From positions 70,013-134,012 of the forward strand of contig JAIVFU010000009.1 of the NCBI GenBank assembly GCA_020829485.1: 64,000 bases of DNA, read 5' to 3'. The notes under the pieces were generated by a model. That model was not told the origin of the DNA, made no database searches, and saw nothing but the letters and a program-made list of their open reading frames with translations. This DNA is from Nostoc sp. CHAB 5834 (GTDB lineage: Bacteria > Cyanobacteriota > Cyanobacteriia > Cyanobacteriales > Nostocaceae). Each line of letters opens with the position of its first letter. The stretch's first letter is position 1. This document shows, piece after piece, positions 27,316 to 37,485 of this stretch. A program made the position numbers and the translations under genes.

Positions 27316-27490
27316 TTAGGAGTTCAAAGTGAGGAGTTATGAGTTATGAGTGAGGAGTGAGGAGTGAGGAGTTAGGAATGATACAGTGAAGGGTTAGCAG
27401 TTAAAAAATTTAATTTATCAACTTATAACTCCTAACTCCTAACTCCTAACTTATAATTCCTAACTCCTAACCCCTAACTCCTAACTTATA
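27316..27490. repeat. Long imperfect palindrome of GGAGTTA/CTAACTC arrays between lpxA and lpxB
   Basis: The left half is rich in GAGTGAGGAGTGAGGAGTTAGG, the right half in CTAACTCCTAACTCCTAACTT, so the two arms can pair over most of the 175 bases around an AT-rich centre (27400-27425). It fills the lpxA-lpxB gap and could form a very long RNA hairpin in a joint transcript. Confidence 0.75.
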
Positions 27491-27492
27491 AT

Positions 27493-28311
27493 TCACGACT
27501 CATCACTCACGCCTTTTTTTCCCCTACCGGGAATCAAGCCACGCCTTCCTGGCATCTGAGAAAGTAGCAGAAAACGTCGCAAATGCTGCAACTGTTCGCT
27601 ATTGCCTAACAATTCCAACTGTTCTAAAGCATCCTTAAAGGGCAAATCAGAACGGTAGAGAATGCGAAAGGCTTTTTTCAGCATTTGCAAATCTGTAGAG
27701 TCCATACCAGACCGTTTAAGTCCGACAAGGTTGAGGGTTCGTACCCGCGCTGGATTTCCCTCCACTAGCATATATGGGGCCACATCCCGGTCAATCCGTG
27801 CCATGCCTCCCACCATTGCCTGTCTACCAATATGTACAAATTGATGGACACCTAAAACCCCACTCAGCCTAGCGCGTGACTCTATATGCACATGACCCGC
27901 CAAGGCCACAGAGTTAGCAATCACTACCTGGTCTTCAATCACGCAGTTATGAGCCACATGGACATAAGCCATCAGTAAGTTACCATCGCCAATCACCGTC
28001 GCTTCACCAGCACCAGTAGCGCGGTTAATGGTAACGTACTCACGAATCAAGTTGTTATCACCAATTTTGACCCAGGTTGGTTCTCCCACAAACTTGAGAT
28101 CCTGGGGTTCCATGCCGATGGCTGCACCTGTAAAAATCTGATTTTGCGCCCCAATTTCACAAGGCCCCTCTAGCACGGCATGAGCGCCGATTATTGTTTC
28201 AGGGCCCACTTTGACATGCTCTCCAATCACAGCATAGGCACCGACTTGCACTGTATGGTGGAGTTCCGATTTCGGATGAATTACAGCAGTTGGATGAATT
28301 AGCGTTTTCAA
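27493..28311 (-). CDS. lpxA: UDP-N-acetylglucosamine O-acyltransferase
   Basis: A 272-residue left-handed beta-helix enzyme that adds a hydroxyacyl chain to UDP-GlcNAc, the first step of lipid A synthesis. Hexapeptide repeats cover residues about 1-190; the catalytic His lies in YVHVAHNCVIED near 125; the C-terminal helical part (FRILYRSDLPFKDALEQLE) is complete. The start is TTG at 28311, supported by GGAGA eight bases before it and by the conserved beginning LIHPTAVIHPKSEL. The 312-base gap to fabZ has no gene and no clear repeat. Confidence 0.95.
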   Translation of the reverse strand: MKTLIHPTAVIHPKSELHHTVQVGAYAVIGEHVKVGPETIIGAHAVLEGPCEIGAQNQIFTGAAIGMEPQDLKFVGEPTWVKIGDNNLIREYVTINRATGAGEATVIGDGNLLMAYVHVAHNCVIEDQVVIANSVALAGHVHIESRARLSGVLGVHQFVHIGRQAMVGGMARIDRDVAPYMLVEGNPARVRTLNLVGLKRSGMDSTDLQMLKKAFRILYRSDLPFKDALEQLELLGNSEQLQHLRRFLLLSQMPGRRGLIPGRGKKGVSDES

Positions 28312-28623
28312 GGGTGAATCTCCAGAACTGTCTTGATAAGCCAGCGCCGGGTGGGGTTTTTAAAGCAGTGCGTTACCCTGGTTAAGAGAGTTATACTGAC
28401 TGCCGTCCCATTGAAGCGACTGGCATTGTTGAGCGTTAAGTATTTCAGTGAACGAAAGTGTCGGGCAAAGCAAGTTAAGTGTGTTCGTGAGTGCGTCTCG
28501 TAAAGAGGGCGTCAAAAATCAAGAAATTATTCAGATGCTGTAGTGGATTTTTTTAACTGCGATCCTTTTTCAGGATTCAGTAAGGGCATTTCACGGCTAT
28601 GCCAATACCACGAAAGCAAACTT

Positions 28624-29154
28624 TTAATTAACTAGAGAAAACATTAATTCCCCTTCACAAGCAAGTTGACCGTCAACTTCGGCACGACCTTGCATCTTAC
28701 CGAAACGACGTTGTTTTACCCATAACAGTTCCACCGTCATTACTAGTTGATCTCCCGGTACAACCTGGCGGCGAAAACGAACTTTATCGATACCAGCAAA
28801 GACGAACAGTCCGCCTTCTACTGAAGACATTTGAGTTAAAACAATGCCCCCAACTTGTGCCATTGCTTCGACAATTAGTACCCCTGGCATCAGTGGGCGT
28901 GCTGGGAAATGTCCTGGGAAATGGGGTTCGTTGATAGTGACGTTTTTTACTCCAACAGCTTTTTTACCTGGAACGTAGTCAATTATTTTGTCTACAAGTA
29001 AAAATGGGTAGCGGTGGGGTAGCAATTTCTGAATTTCTTCAGATGTAAAGGTTGTTTTAATCTCAGATACGATTGTAGTCTCATTTATAGCTTCTGATTC
29101 GGTAGATGTAGGTGTCGTCGTATCGATGGTATTCACTTCAGTGAGGATTGACAT
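28624..29154 (-). CDS. fabZ: 3-hydroxyacyl-ACP dehydratase
   Basis: A hot-dog-fold dehydratase of fatty-acid synthesis; in this cluster it balances hydroxyacyl-ACP between phospholipids and lipid A. The catalytic His is in [19 protein letters not shown] and the Glu in VEAMAQVGG. The core begins at [17 protein letters not shown]; before it lies a Thr/Glu-rich N-terminal extension of about 35 residues that is not conserved in the family. I prefer the ATG at 29154 (176 residues) to a TTG at 29196. Confidence 0.94.
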   Translation of the reverse strand: MSILTEVNTIDTTTPTSTESEAINETTIVSEIKTTFTSEEIQKLLPHRYPFLLVDKIIDYVPGKKAVGVKNVTINEPHFPGHFPARPLMPGVLIVEAMAQVGGIVLTQMSSVEGGLFVFAGIDKVRFRRQVVPGDQLVMTVELLWVKQRRFGKMQGRAEVDGQLACEGELMFSLVN

Positions 29155-29253
29155 TGGCCGTATAGTTGATTTTTCATCTGAAAGTTGAGTAGGCAAGCGT
29201 ATGTCGAAAGCCTTAATAATCCTGAATTTTAAACTTTAAATCAAATCTAAAAT

Positions 29254-30102
29254 CTAAAATCCAAAATCTAAAATTCTCTGAGCCAGTTGAATGTGTAAAT
29301 TGTGGCTGGCTTTATACGCTAAGAAATGAGCAATAGGAAAAGTTCCTAGTAAACTTAAATCTCCTACTAAATCCAAGATTTTATGACGGACTGGCTCATT
29401 TGCAAATCTTAATGGTGGATTTAACCACCCTTCTGGCCCACAAACGAGTGCATTATCCAAACTGCCACCTTTAATTAACCCTGTTTTTTGTAAGTGTTCA
29501 ATTTGATGCAGTAACCCAAAAGTCCTGGCGGGAGCAATTTCCGCAGCAAAGCTAGCAGAAGCTTTTTCTAGTTCAGTGGTTAGTGACCAACTGTGCCATT
29601 GATTACCAATAGTGGGCAGGTCAAAATCAATACCGTAACTAAAGCGGGTTTCTGGTGCTGGGAGGGCACATACAAAGGCATCGCCTTGATAGACCCATAT
29701 TGGTTCTGTAATAGGCTTGGGAACTTGATTGTCAACGGGCTGTGATACTAAGCCAACTTGGGCAATATTGGCTGTCCATACACTTGCTGAACCATCTAAA
29801 AGTGGAACTTCTAGGCCATCAATTTCAATCCGGGCATTATCTACACCCATACCCGAAAGCGCAGCCAACAAATGTTCTACCGTGCGAATGGATACCTCAT
29901 CTTTGCCCAATTGAGTTGAGAGAACAGTGTGACTAACTGCCGCAACTTGGGCTGGAATGATCGGCAAATCCGGTAAATCTACCCGCACAAAGTAGCGTCC
30001 ACTTCCCGCCTCAGCTGGTAGTATCCGCACCTGGGTACTAACACCGCTATGCAATCCCACCCCTGTTTGGGTGATTTCCCCAGCTATAGTGTGCTGTTGC
30101 AT
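29254..30102 (-). CDS. lpxC: UDP-3-O-acyl-N-acetylglucosamine deacetylase
   Basis: A 282-residue zinc amidase that makes the committed step of lipid A synthesis. Seen: N-terminal [18 protein letters not shown], zinc ligand in [20 protein letters not shown] near residue 80, and the [15 protein letters not shown] motif near 235 with the other ligands (His and Asp). The length is at the short end for LpxC (about 280-305), as in other cyanobacteria. It lies 100 bases before fabZ and 230 bases after omp85. ATG start at 30102. Confidence 0.95.
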   Translation of the reverse strand: MQQHTIAGEITQTGVGLHSGVSTQVRILPAEAGSGRYFVRVDLPDLPIIPAQVAAVSHTVLSTQLGKDEVSIRTVEHLLAALSGMGVDNARIEIDGLEVPLLDGSASVWTANIAQVGLVSQPVDNQVPKPITEPIWVYQGDAFVCALPAPETRFSYGIDFDLPTIGNQWHSWSLTTELEKASASFAAEIAPARTFGLLHQIEHLQKTGLIKGGSLDNALVCGPEGWLNPPLRFANEPVRHKILDLVGDLSLLGTFPIAHFLAYKASHNLHIQLAQRILDFGF

Positions 30103-30335
30103 AGCCGAAAAGTCAGTATATTTCCTTTAGTATTGTTCATCGTCTGTTTTGGTAAAATCCCTGATATTCCCCTGAAAATGTCATTAATCCCTTTATCGGA
30201 ACAGTATTGAGGTAAATGTAAAAATTAGCAAGCAAATCCAAAAAAGTTAATTGTCCTTTGTCCTTTGTCCTTTGTGATTCACTAATGACCAATGTACAGA
30301 CGCGATTAATCGCGTCTCTACTGACTAATGACAAA

Positions 30336-32828
30336 TTAAAACCTTTCGCCAATACCGAAATTAATTCGGTTATCACCATCATCGTTGATACCGTAGTCAA
30401 TCCGAATTGGCCCCAGTGGAGACTGGACGCGAACGCCGAGACCATAGCCGTAGCCACTACCATTTTTGTTCAAAACTTCAGCCGCCCTAGTACTAGTTCC
30501 CAGATCACTGCCGAGATCAAAAAATAGTGCGCCGCTAACTACTGAAAAAACTGGAAAGCGATACTCAACTGATGCTTGCACATAAGAGCGTCCACTAGCT
30601 AATGCTCCTTCTTCATAACCCCGAACGGAGTTGCTGCCACCAATGGTAAAAGCTTCGTAGGGAGGCAAGTCACCAAGGATAGTTCCTGCTTGCAGGTTAA
30701 ATGCTAAGGTTTGTGCGCCTTTGGAGAGGCTAATGAGCTTGATAGGTAAATATTGACTGTAGCTCCCCCGCAATCTGGTGAGCAAGATGTTGCCTAGCCC
30801 GACAGGAACCGATTGATCGACCCCGAAGCGGAGATAAGAACCGCTAGTGGGTTGCAATGGGTTATTACGGAGATCGCGCTGTAGACCCACTTGGAACAGC
30901 AACAAATCGTCTTGACCTGTGTTAGATTCAGTCAGGTCAATTGTTCTGTTTGGGTCAGGTATATTATTATCGCCGATTACTGCTCCTTGTTTTCTCAGAT
31001 TGCCATCAGCATCACGGGCGGAAACTCGTTGATACTGTAAACCTGCTGAGGCAGTCCAAACTGAACTTTTGTAAGGATTGCCGGAAAGGGGACGGGTAAA
31101 GGTGACACCACCACCTACACGGAGAATCCGGGGGCGATCCTGAGCATCTGTATTAGTAGGATTATCTGAGTCAAACGTCCTAATATCTTGATCTTGACCA
31201 TCAAAGATCAACGAAATGGAACTGCGGCGAAAAATATTGGTTGTGTAGGAAGTCCGGTAAGGATCTCCAGCAATCCAGGGGTCTGTAAACCGCACATCAA
31301 ACAGCAGTTCCCGTTCTCCCACCTGTACTTCTGCTCCCAGTTTTTGGTTTCTACCGTTCAGGTTTTGCTGTTGATAGCTAACTGTTCCAAAAAGTCCGCT
31401 AGCAGAACTAATCCCTGCACCAGCTGCAATCGAACCACTGCTGCGTTCAGCTACATTTACTACTACATCCACTTTGCTGGGGTCAGTACCAGGGTCAAGG
31501 GAGACATTCACATCTTCAAACAGTCCTAGTCCATACACGCGCTGTAAGTCTCTTTGCACTGTGTTGCGATTGAATACTTGTCCTGGCTTCAACTCCACTT
31601 CTCGCGTAATGATATAATCCTGTGTCCGTCCCCGAATTGGTTGTCCCTTCTCGTCTGTCTCCTGACCATCTTTATTGCGGAACCGGACTCGAATGTTTTC
31701 TACTACACCTTCTGCTACTTGTAAGGTAACAACCCCGTTTTCAGAAACTTGTGGCGCTCCAATCACGTTAGCTAGTACGTAACCTTGGTCTTGATACCGC
31801 TTGTTTAACTGCTTGATGCCTTCCTGCAAGTCACGCAAGTTGAGGATTCTGCCATACTGATCCTTAAATACTTCATCCACAGTATTAGCTGGGAGTACAG
31901 AAGCAACACCAGTGCCAGGATTGGCTTGCACTTCTACCTTGCTTAAAATGGGGTTAGGCTGTACAACAAAGCTCACCCGTACTCCCAAGGGGGTATCTTC
32001 TGGCGCTGCTTGCACGTTGGAGAAGAAGCCAGTACCAAAGATGGCGTTAATATCTTCTTGCAGTTGGCTGCGGGTTGTGGTTTGTCCTGGTTGGGTACGA
32101 ATTACTTTGTAAACTTGGTTTTCCAGTTCTGGTGATAGTTGGCCAGCCTGTGATCTAATTACTACTTCCGACACCAGTACGCGGGGGTCATTGGCTTCTG
32201 GAACTGTGTTGGGTTGAGTATTTCCTGGAGTTGTGGGCGGGTTAACATTCTGCGGACTGGGAGTCGCACCTGGGCTTGGGGCAGGTGTTCTTTGTTGACT
32301 ACCTGGGAATGGAAGATCAGGAGTGGAGGATGGTTCTGGAGTTGTAGGTAATAAAGGTTCCGTTGTCGGTGGGTTGACATTTTCTGGGACTGGAGTTGTC
32401 TCAGGAGTTGGGGAAGGCGTTGGTTGTTGAATTTCTGGCGGTGGAATGTCTGGAGTGGGAGACGGCTGTTGAGTAGGGTTAGGATCTATTGGAGGGGTTT
32501 GTGCAGTTTTTGGCGTTGTGGAGGTTGGCACGATTACCTTTGGGGTTGCTGCATCTACGCCCAACCCAGGCATCCTTGCTGGATTGGCAGGGTAAACTGC
32601 TACAATGTGGGATTTCTCCGCCTCCATAACCCTTGTGGGATTAGGTCGAGACTCTAAACTTTTACTATCAACCTCACCAGTATCCTTTTCTGGGCGCTGA
32701 TTTGTTTCTAGTGTCAAAACTTCTGTTGTCTGTTTTGAACTGTTGGCGGTTTCTGCATTTGCACTCAATGAACCGCCCAAAGGGGCTGCAATTGCTACTG
32801 CTGCCAGCAACATGGGAGATAAACGCAT
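30336..32828 (-). CDS. omp85: Omp85/BamA-family outer-membrane assembly protein (Toc75-like)
   Basis: An 830-residue outer-membrane beta-barrel assembly factor. Residues 1-24 are a signal peptide (cleavage after SANA). Residues about 100-215 form a long Pro/Thr-rich linker with an internal duplication (two TPD-P-QQ-TP blocks ending NVNPPTT), seen in cyanobacterial Omp85. POTRA domains follow (from RVLVSEVVIRS near 216 to about 475), then a 16-strand barrel with the VRGYEEG loop near 735 and the terminal INFGIGERF ending in Phe. It corresponds to Anabaena Alr2269 by organisation. The 100-residue linker may span the thick peptidoglycan (inference). Confidence 0.94.
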   Translation of the reverse strand: MRLSPMLLAAVAIAAPLGGSLSANAETANSSKQTTEVLTLETNQRPEKDTGEVDSKSLESRPNPTRVMEAEKSHIVAVYPANPARMPGLGVDAATPKVIVPTSTTPKTAQTPPIDPNPTQQPSPTPDIPPPEIQQPTPSPTPETTPVPENVNPPTTEPLLPTTPEPSSTPDLPFPGSQQRTPAPSPGATPSPQNVNPPTTPGNTQPNTVPEANDPRVLVSEVVIRSQAGQLSPELENQVYKVIRTQPGQTTTRSQLQEDINAIFGTGFFSNVQAAPEDTPLGVRVSFVVQPNPILSKVEVQANPGTGVASVLPANTVDEVFKDQYGRILNLRDLQEGIKQLNKRYQDQGYVLANVIGAPQVSENGVVTLQVAEGVVENIRVRFRNKDGQETDEKGQPIRGRTQDYIITREVELKPGQVFNRNTVQRDLQRVYGLGLFEDVNVSLDPGTDPSKVDVVVNVAERSSGSIAAGAGISSASGLFGTVSYQQQNLNGRNQKLGAEVQVGERELLFDVRFTDPWIAGDPYRTSYTTNIFRRSSISLIFDGQDQDIRTFDSDNPTNTDAQDRPRILRVGGGVTFTRPLSGNPYKSSVWTASAGLQYQRVSARDADGNLRKQGAVIGDNNIPDPNRTIDLTESNTGQDDLLLFQVGLQRDLRNNPLQPTSGSYLRFGVDQSVPVGLGNILLTRLRGSYSQYLPIKLISLSKGAQTLAFNLQAGTILGDLPPYEAFTIGGSNSVRGYEEGALASGRSYVQASVEYRFPVFSVVSGALFFDLGSDLGTSTRAAEVLNKNGSGYGYGLGVRVQSPLGPIRIDYGINDDGDNRINFGIGERF

Positions 32829-32874
32829 TTTACTTATAATTCCTCTTCACGACCACACACACACCATCACAAAT

Positions 32875-32945
32875 AGTCATTAGTCATTAGTCAGAGACGC
32901 GATTAATCGCGTCTGTACAATGGTCATTGGTGAATAACCATTGGA
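32875..32945. repeat. TCATTAG repeats and an AGAGACGCGATTAATCGCGTCT palindrome family member
   Basis: Two TCATTAG units are followed by a 22-base palindrome (32893-32914: AGAGACGCGAT and ATCGCGTCT arms) and TCATTGGTGAATAACC. A near-identical palindrome occurs at 30295-30320 on the other side of omp85, so this gene is flanked by matching hairpins. Confidence 0.7.
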
Positions 32946-32985
32946 CTTTGGACAATCCACACGAGTTTAATTGATTTTTATCCAT

Positions 32986-33723
32986 TTAATTATTACTCTC
33001 TACTGCTTTTAGCACTCTTTGTAAAACCTCCTGGTAGGCATCCTCTACATTTCCTAAGTCCCGGCGAAAGCGGTCTTTATCCATTACCCGGCGGTTTGAA
33101 TCCTGTTCTGCGGTATCCCATAAACGGCAGGTGTCGGGGCTAATTTCGTCTGCCAAGAGCAACTGCTGCTGTGAGTCCAAACCAAACTCTAGTTTGAAGT
33201 CTACTAGGGTAATGCCGCATCGTTGCCAAAAGTTATTGAGAAATTCATTGATTTGCAATGCAAGATGTGTAATTGCGTCTACTTGTTCCGCAGTAGCTAG
33301 TTCTAGCAGATACAGGCGATCGCGTGTCAGCAAAGGATCTCCTAACTGATCGTTCTTATAATAAAACTCAACCAAAGGCTGTTTTAGAATTGTACCCACT
33401 GGTAAGCCTGTTTGCTGAGACAAACTGCCAGCAGCAATATTTCTGATAACTACTTCTAAGGGTAAAATCTTTACTGCCTTCACCCGCATCTGATTCGGGG
33501 TAGGGCTGTCGATAAAGTGAGTCTTTATACCATTTGCCTCCAACTGTTTAAAAAGCTGGCTAGAAATGCTACAATTAATTTTTCCCTTCTCTTGGATACT
33601 GCCACGTTTTTGGGCGTTAAACGCCGTGGCATCGTCTTTAAAATCGGCCAACAAGACTTCCGGATCGTCTGTTGTATAGAGAATCTTGGCTTTGCCTTCG
33701 TATAACTTGGAATTAACAGACAT
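32986..33723 (-). CDS. purC: Phosphoribosylaminoimidazole-succinocarboxamide synthase (SAICAR synthetase)
   Basis: A 245-residue purine-biosynthesis enzyme joining aspartate to CAIR with ATP. Typical blocks: KLYEGKAKILYTTDDPEVLL, DDATAFNAQKRG, KINCSISSQLFKQLEANGI, EVVIRNIAAGSLSQQTGL, LVDFKLEFGLD and LLADEISPDTCRLWD, and VMDKDRFRRDLG. Length normal. It is the first minus-strand gene of the purC-omp85-lpx cluster, an order recurring in filamentous cyanobacteria, although its role is unrelated to the membrane genes. The spacer upstream to 34420 has no gene. Confidence 0.96.
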   Translation of the reverse strand: MSVNSKLYEGKAKILYTTDDPEVLLADFKDDATAFNAQKRGSIQEKGKINCSISSQLFKQLEANGIKTHFIDSPTPNQMRVKAVKILPLEVVIRNIAAGSLSQQTGLPVGTILKQPLVEFYYKNDQLGDPLLTRDRLYLLELATAEQVDAITHLALQINEFLNNFWQRCGITLVDFKLEFGLDSQQQLLLADEISPDTCRLWDTAEQDSNRRVMDKDRFRRDLGNVEDAYQEVLQRVLKAVESNN

Positions 33724-34444
33724 GGTGGCAGGTAAAGTTCTAGGCGATAGACAAAAGTTGTCCTTTGAGGCTTCACCATTTTATCTTTAGTTATTAACTA
33801 TTAGCTATTGATGATTATTTAGGAGGGTGCAGGACACGGTTAATTGGGCAGAGGTCTATGGCAGGAACCCGCAGAGCGGGAAGAGGGCAGACGGGCACAG
33901 AGGAAAATCTTTCCGCTCTGTTCTCATTCGCCTTTACCTCTTTTTGGTCACAGCCCAGCAGAAAGTTGCTAAAGACCCACTACTGAATCTCTAACTTTTA
34001 ACAGACGACAATTTGCTTTAAGCCATACTATGTTTGCCTAAATACTTTTACCCTCAAAAATCTGTAACTATTTTTGCAAAAATAAGAAATACTAAATAAT
34101 ACGGGTATTTTTTTGTATAGTGTAACTCAGGGTTTCAACTTAAGTTAATCACAGTCATAAATTTATAAATTAAGATGAGATCAATTGACAACTGGGAGGT
34201 AAGTCGAATATTCTCTTTAGTTACTTTAGCAGAAACTTTTTTTGCAAATTTTACAGTAAAAGTATTTCAAGCTTTATTTTCTAGTCTCAAAATCTAAATC
34301 AACCAATTCCCGCATCATTAATTGGAAAAGGAGTTCGATGGTTGGAGTTACCGCAGTGTGACAACAGTAAAGATAGCGGTAGCTAATGATTCAGCTTTAG
34401 AGATTTAAACACAAGGGGAGTTGAATAAATTGGAGAACAAAATA
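33724..34444. other. Intergenic region without a recognisable gene
   Basis: About 700 bases between divergent genes. 33840-33960 is a moderately GC stretch with small dyads (CCCGCAGAGCGGG at 33870-33882), the rest is AT-rich and ends in AAGGGGAG, a strong ribosome-binding sequence. No dispersed repeat, tRNA or riboswitch pattern was recognised. The length suggests an untranslated leader for the small gene that follows. Confidence 0.5.
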
Positions 34445-34705
34445 GTGAACAAGGATGATTTTCTTTATCCTCGCGGTCGCTACTACGGCCAGGTGAAGCC
34501 AGAAAACTTGGTTTTTAATGCAAATCTACAAGAATTTGCCCAACGAGTAAGCTACATTTGCAACTTAGAAACAGGTGGAAAGCTGCCTCCAGGTCAAGCT
34601 TACGAACAAATAAAGGATCTATGGAAACATTTGAAACGCTCAAAAAAAGAGCTAAGAATTGGCGAAGATCCGTTTCAGGATGACCAAGGGGAGGTTGAAG
34701 GTTGA
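34445..34705 (+). CDS. Small conserved cyanobacterial protein (DUF7219-like)
   Basis: An 86-residue soluble protein with the conserved opening NKDDFLYPRGRYYGQVKPEN and then NLQEFAQRVSYICNLETGG, and basic KHLKRSKKELRIG before an acidic tail. I recognise it as a short family found across cyanobacteria, with no established function. The start is uncertain: GTG at 34445 has GGAG nine bases before it; TTG at 34430, in frame, has AAGGGGAG nine bases before it and would add five residues. There are no membrane segments. Confidence 0.7.
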   Translation: MNKDDFLYPRGRYYGQVKPENLVFNANLQEFAQRVSYICNLETGGKLPPGQAYEQIKDLWKHLKRSKKELRIGEDPFQDDQGEVEG

Positions 34706-34743
34706 AGGGGACAAGGGGAAAAACTATACCCAATGACAAATGA

Positions 34744-37362
34744 CTATTTAGTAAGCATTGTCCAAATACCATCCCAGGATTGTGGGGGCGGCGCTTGTTG
34801 GTAATTACGCGCCCGTTCTAGATGGATATCAACAGCTTGGTCTTGGGGTTGGATGCATTTGGCGGCTTCAAAACAGGCGATCGCTTGTGAGAAGTTGCGC
34901 GATAAATAAGCCGAGCGTCCAGTATGATAGTGAAATAAAAACTCTTGAGTGTTGGCATCTAGAGGGGTATTGCGATCGCCAATTAACTCGTAGATATTAA
35001 CTGCCTGGTGTTTCCCTTTGACTCGAATTTTATCTAATTGGCGCACCCAAATGCGATCGCTGCAAAGCTGATAAGTAAATTCGCTTATAATTATATCACA
35101 ACCATAATCCTTAGTTACCGCTTCTAAACGCGAACTCAAATTTACGCCATCTCCAATTACCGTGTAATCCATCCGTTTGCGGGAACCAATATTACCCGAA
35201 ACCACATCCCCAGAACTAATCCCAATACCAATATGGATTTGTGGCTGTGCCTGGATAATTCGCCGTCGGTTAAATTCCTCTAACCGTTGTCGCATATCTA
35301 ATGCTGACTGTACAGCCCTCCAAGCATGATTTTCTGTCAGTGGTAGCGGCGCACCAAATACCGCCATTAAGGCATCACCAATAAATTTATCGAGAGTGCC
35401 TTCGTGGTTAAAAACCGCCTCTACCATTGTTTCAAAATACTGATTGAGCAGCAATACCACTTCGGCTGCACCGAGATTTTCTGTAAGTGTAGTGTAGCCT
35501 CGGATATCAGAAAACAAGATGGTTACTTCCTTGCGCTCACCCACCATTAAAGCATCTTCCCCCAAAGCCATAACTTGTTCGGCTACATGGGGCGTTAGGT
35601 AGCGGGACATGGTGGTTTTCATCCGTTTTTCCTGGCTGATGTCTTCTAACACCACCAAACCACCCCGGACACCGCCTTCGGGGTTAGTTAGGGGATTAAC
35701 AGTGAGATTTGTGCTGCGTTCTAATTTTTGTACTTCATTAGCAGTAAGAAACTCAGATTGGGAAGTCAGGGGTAGATTCCAGGGAATGAACATATCGGGG
35801 TTAGTGCGATCGCGCAGTGCTAAAATTGAGTGCTGAGTACTCAATTTTGATTCTTGAGCCTCACTTTTAACTCCTAAGTCCTCACTCTTCACTTGAAAAA
35901 TTCCTACTATCAAACTTTGCTCTGGCACATAATGTTTAGCTCCAGTTTTTAAACTATCTTCTAGCCGCATTTGGAGATTTTCAATTGGCACAACTTCCCA
36001 AACTAGCCGACCAATCAAATTTTGTTCCCACGAAAGCTTGTTGTTCTTACTATTAGCATCTTTTATAGGACAGCCCAGCAACTCTAGCGCCGCATCATTA
36101 ATCGTAACAATGCGTCCTGCCATATCTGTAGATATCACTGCATCTGATAAACTTTGTAAAATATCTTTTTGATACTGTTTTTCTAACAGCACATTTTCAA
36201 ACAGACGAGCATTTTCTAAAGCAACTCCTGCCTGAATATTAAAAGCCCGCATAAACTCTTCATCAGAAGCGGTAAAACTGCTTTGTTGCTTATTAATTAA
36301 TTGGGTAACGCCTATTAATTCATTTGCCGAATTAAATACTGGCAAACACAGGATACTACGAGTTACATAGCCAGTTTTTCTATCTGTAGTCGGATCAAAC
36401 CGAGGATCTTTATAAGCATCGGAAATATTTAAGGCTTCACCAGTGGAAGCCACATAGCCAGCAATGCCACGGTTAGCGGGAATACGGATTTCTAGCAAGT
36501 TCGTGCCATCCGCCGCCACTGCAACTTTCGTCCAGAGTTCGCTCATCTCTTTACGATATAAAAATAGTGTGCTGCGGTCTGCTTGCATTAAAATTCGAGC
36601 TTGCTCCATGACTATTTGCAAAGTTGCTTCTAAATCCAAACTTTGCCCCAATGTCTGAGTTGCCCGCAACAAAGCCGTTGCGCCTCTTTGATTACGAGCG
36701 GCTACATAAAAAGATTGGCAGCTTTCCAGAATAATACCAATAGAAGCGGCGAAATCTCGAAACCGTTCTTCATCATCAGAATTAAACGGAACATTCCCGG
36801 TTTTATTAGCCAGTTGCACTACTGCTACAGTCTGATTTTTGCTACTGGTAACAGGCATACATAAAATATTATGGATTTTGTAGCCCATTTGTTTTTCAAG
36901 TTCTGGGCTAAATAAGGGATGAGTATAAGTTTCAGATATATTTAGATATTCACCTGTACTAGCAACATGACCGGGGATACCCACTGTAATGGGAGTCCGA
37001 ATTTCTAAGAATTTTTGGGTATTATCTTGGGGAACTTTTGACCACAGTTGACCTTTGTCATAGTCAACTAAAAAAATAGCAGTGTGTTCTGCTTGCAGGA
37101 TTTGACCAATTTTGAGTGTGATAGCTTCTAGCACCTTCTCCAACATAGTTTCTAGAGCTTCATTATTGATTAGTTCAATAGCTCTAAGAAATTGTTGGAA
37201 CTCAGCAGTTATGAAGTCGAGTAAGCAAACAAATTCATTAACAGATAAGTCTTTAACACGACGCAGTAGGGCGTGAGTACGATTAACTTGAGTCAGTTCA
37301 GTTAATGTAGCCAAGACGCTACCAGTATTGGGGAGTGTCAAGTCGCTTTGCTCCGAATTCAA
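34744..37362 (-). CDS. cyaB: Adenylate cyclase with tandem GAF domains (CyaB type)
   Basis: An 872-residue class III cyclase. GAF-A (about 67-215) and GAF-B (245-390) both keep the NK-x(n)-F-x3-DE signature (NKQQSSFTASDE in GAF-B), so GAF-B should bind cAMP as in Anabaena CyaB1/CyaB2. A PAS domain (about 395-540) and the catalytic domain (605-790) follow: metal Asp in ILFSDIRGYTTL, purine-specifying Lys in TLDKFIGDALMAVFGAP and Thr in RMDYTVIGDGVNLSSRLE, the Lys/Thr pair known from CyaB1. A TPR-like tail ends the protein. Residues about 490-512 come from an intergenic-type repeat. The start is TTG at 37362. Confidence 0.93.
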   Translation of the reverse strand: MNSEQSDLTLPNTGSVLATLTELTQVNRTHALLRRVKDLSVNEFVCLLDFITAEFQQFLRAIELINNEALETMLEKVLEAITLKIGQILQAEHTAIFLVDYDKGQLWSKVPQDNTQKFLEIRTPITVGIPGHVASTGEYLNISETYTHPLFSPELEKQMGYKIHNILCMPVTSSKNQTVAVVQLANKTGNVPFNSDDEERFRDFAASIGIILESCQSFYVAARNQRGATALLRATQTLGQSLDLEATLQIVMEQARILMQADRSTLFLYRKEMSELWTKVAVAADGTNLLEIRIPANRGIAGYVASTGEALNISDAYKDPRFDPTTDRKTGYVTRSILCLPVFNSANELIGVTQLINKQQSSFTASDEEFMRAFNIQAGVALENARLFENVLLEKQYQKDILQSLSDAVISTDMAGRIVTINDAALELLGCPIKDANSKNNKLSWEQNLIGRLVWEVVPIENLQMRLEDSLKTGAKHYVPEQSLIVGIFQVKSEDLGVKSEAQESKLSTQHSILALRDRTNPDMFIPWNLPLTSQSEFLTANEVQKLERSTNLTVNPLTNPEGGVRGGLVVLEDISQEKRMKTTMSRYLTPHVAEQVMALGEDALMVGERKEVTILFSDIRGYTTLTENLGAAEVVLLLNQYFETMVEAVFNHEGTLDKFIGDALMAVFGAPLPLTENHAWRAVQSALDMRQRLEEFNRRRIIQAQPQIHIGIGISSGDVVSGNIGSRKRMDYTVIGDGVNLSSRLEAVTKDYGCDIIISEFTYQLCSDRIWVRQLDKIRVKGKHQAVNIYELIGDRNTPLDANTQEFLFHYHTGRSAYLSRNFSQAIACFEAAKCIQPQDQAVDIHLERARNYQQAPPPQSWDGIWTMLTK
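35826..35893. repeat. Repeat inserted in frame inside the PAS region of cyaB
   Basis: The plus strand reads AAAATTGAGTGCTGAGTACT followed by CAATTTT (a hairpin), then CTCACTTTTAACTCCTAAGTC and further CTCACTC units. These belong to the CTAACTC/GAGTGAGG class that fills the lpxA-lpxB spacer at 27316-27490. In cyaB it adds a charged segment (KSEDLGVKSEAQESKLS) to the PAS domain and keeps the frame. Confidence 0.7.
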
Positions 37363-37485
37363 AAGTCAAAATTCAAAATTAATAATCCCCATAAATAAAT
37401 GGGCTTGTATGATAAGTCTGTTTCGGTCATGGGAATTTTAGATTTTAGATTTTGGCATTGGTTATTAATTCTTCTTCCTCATCTC

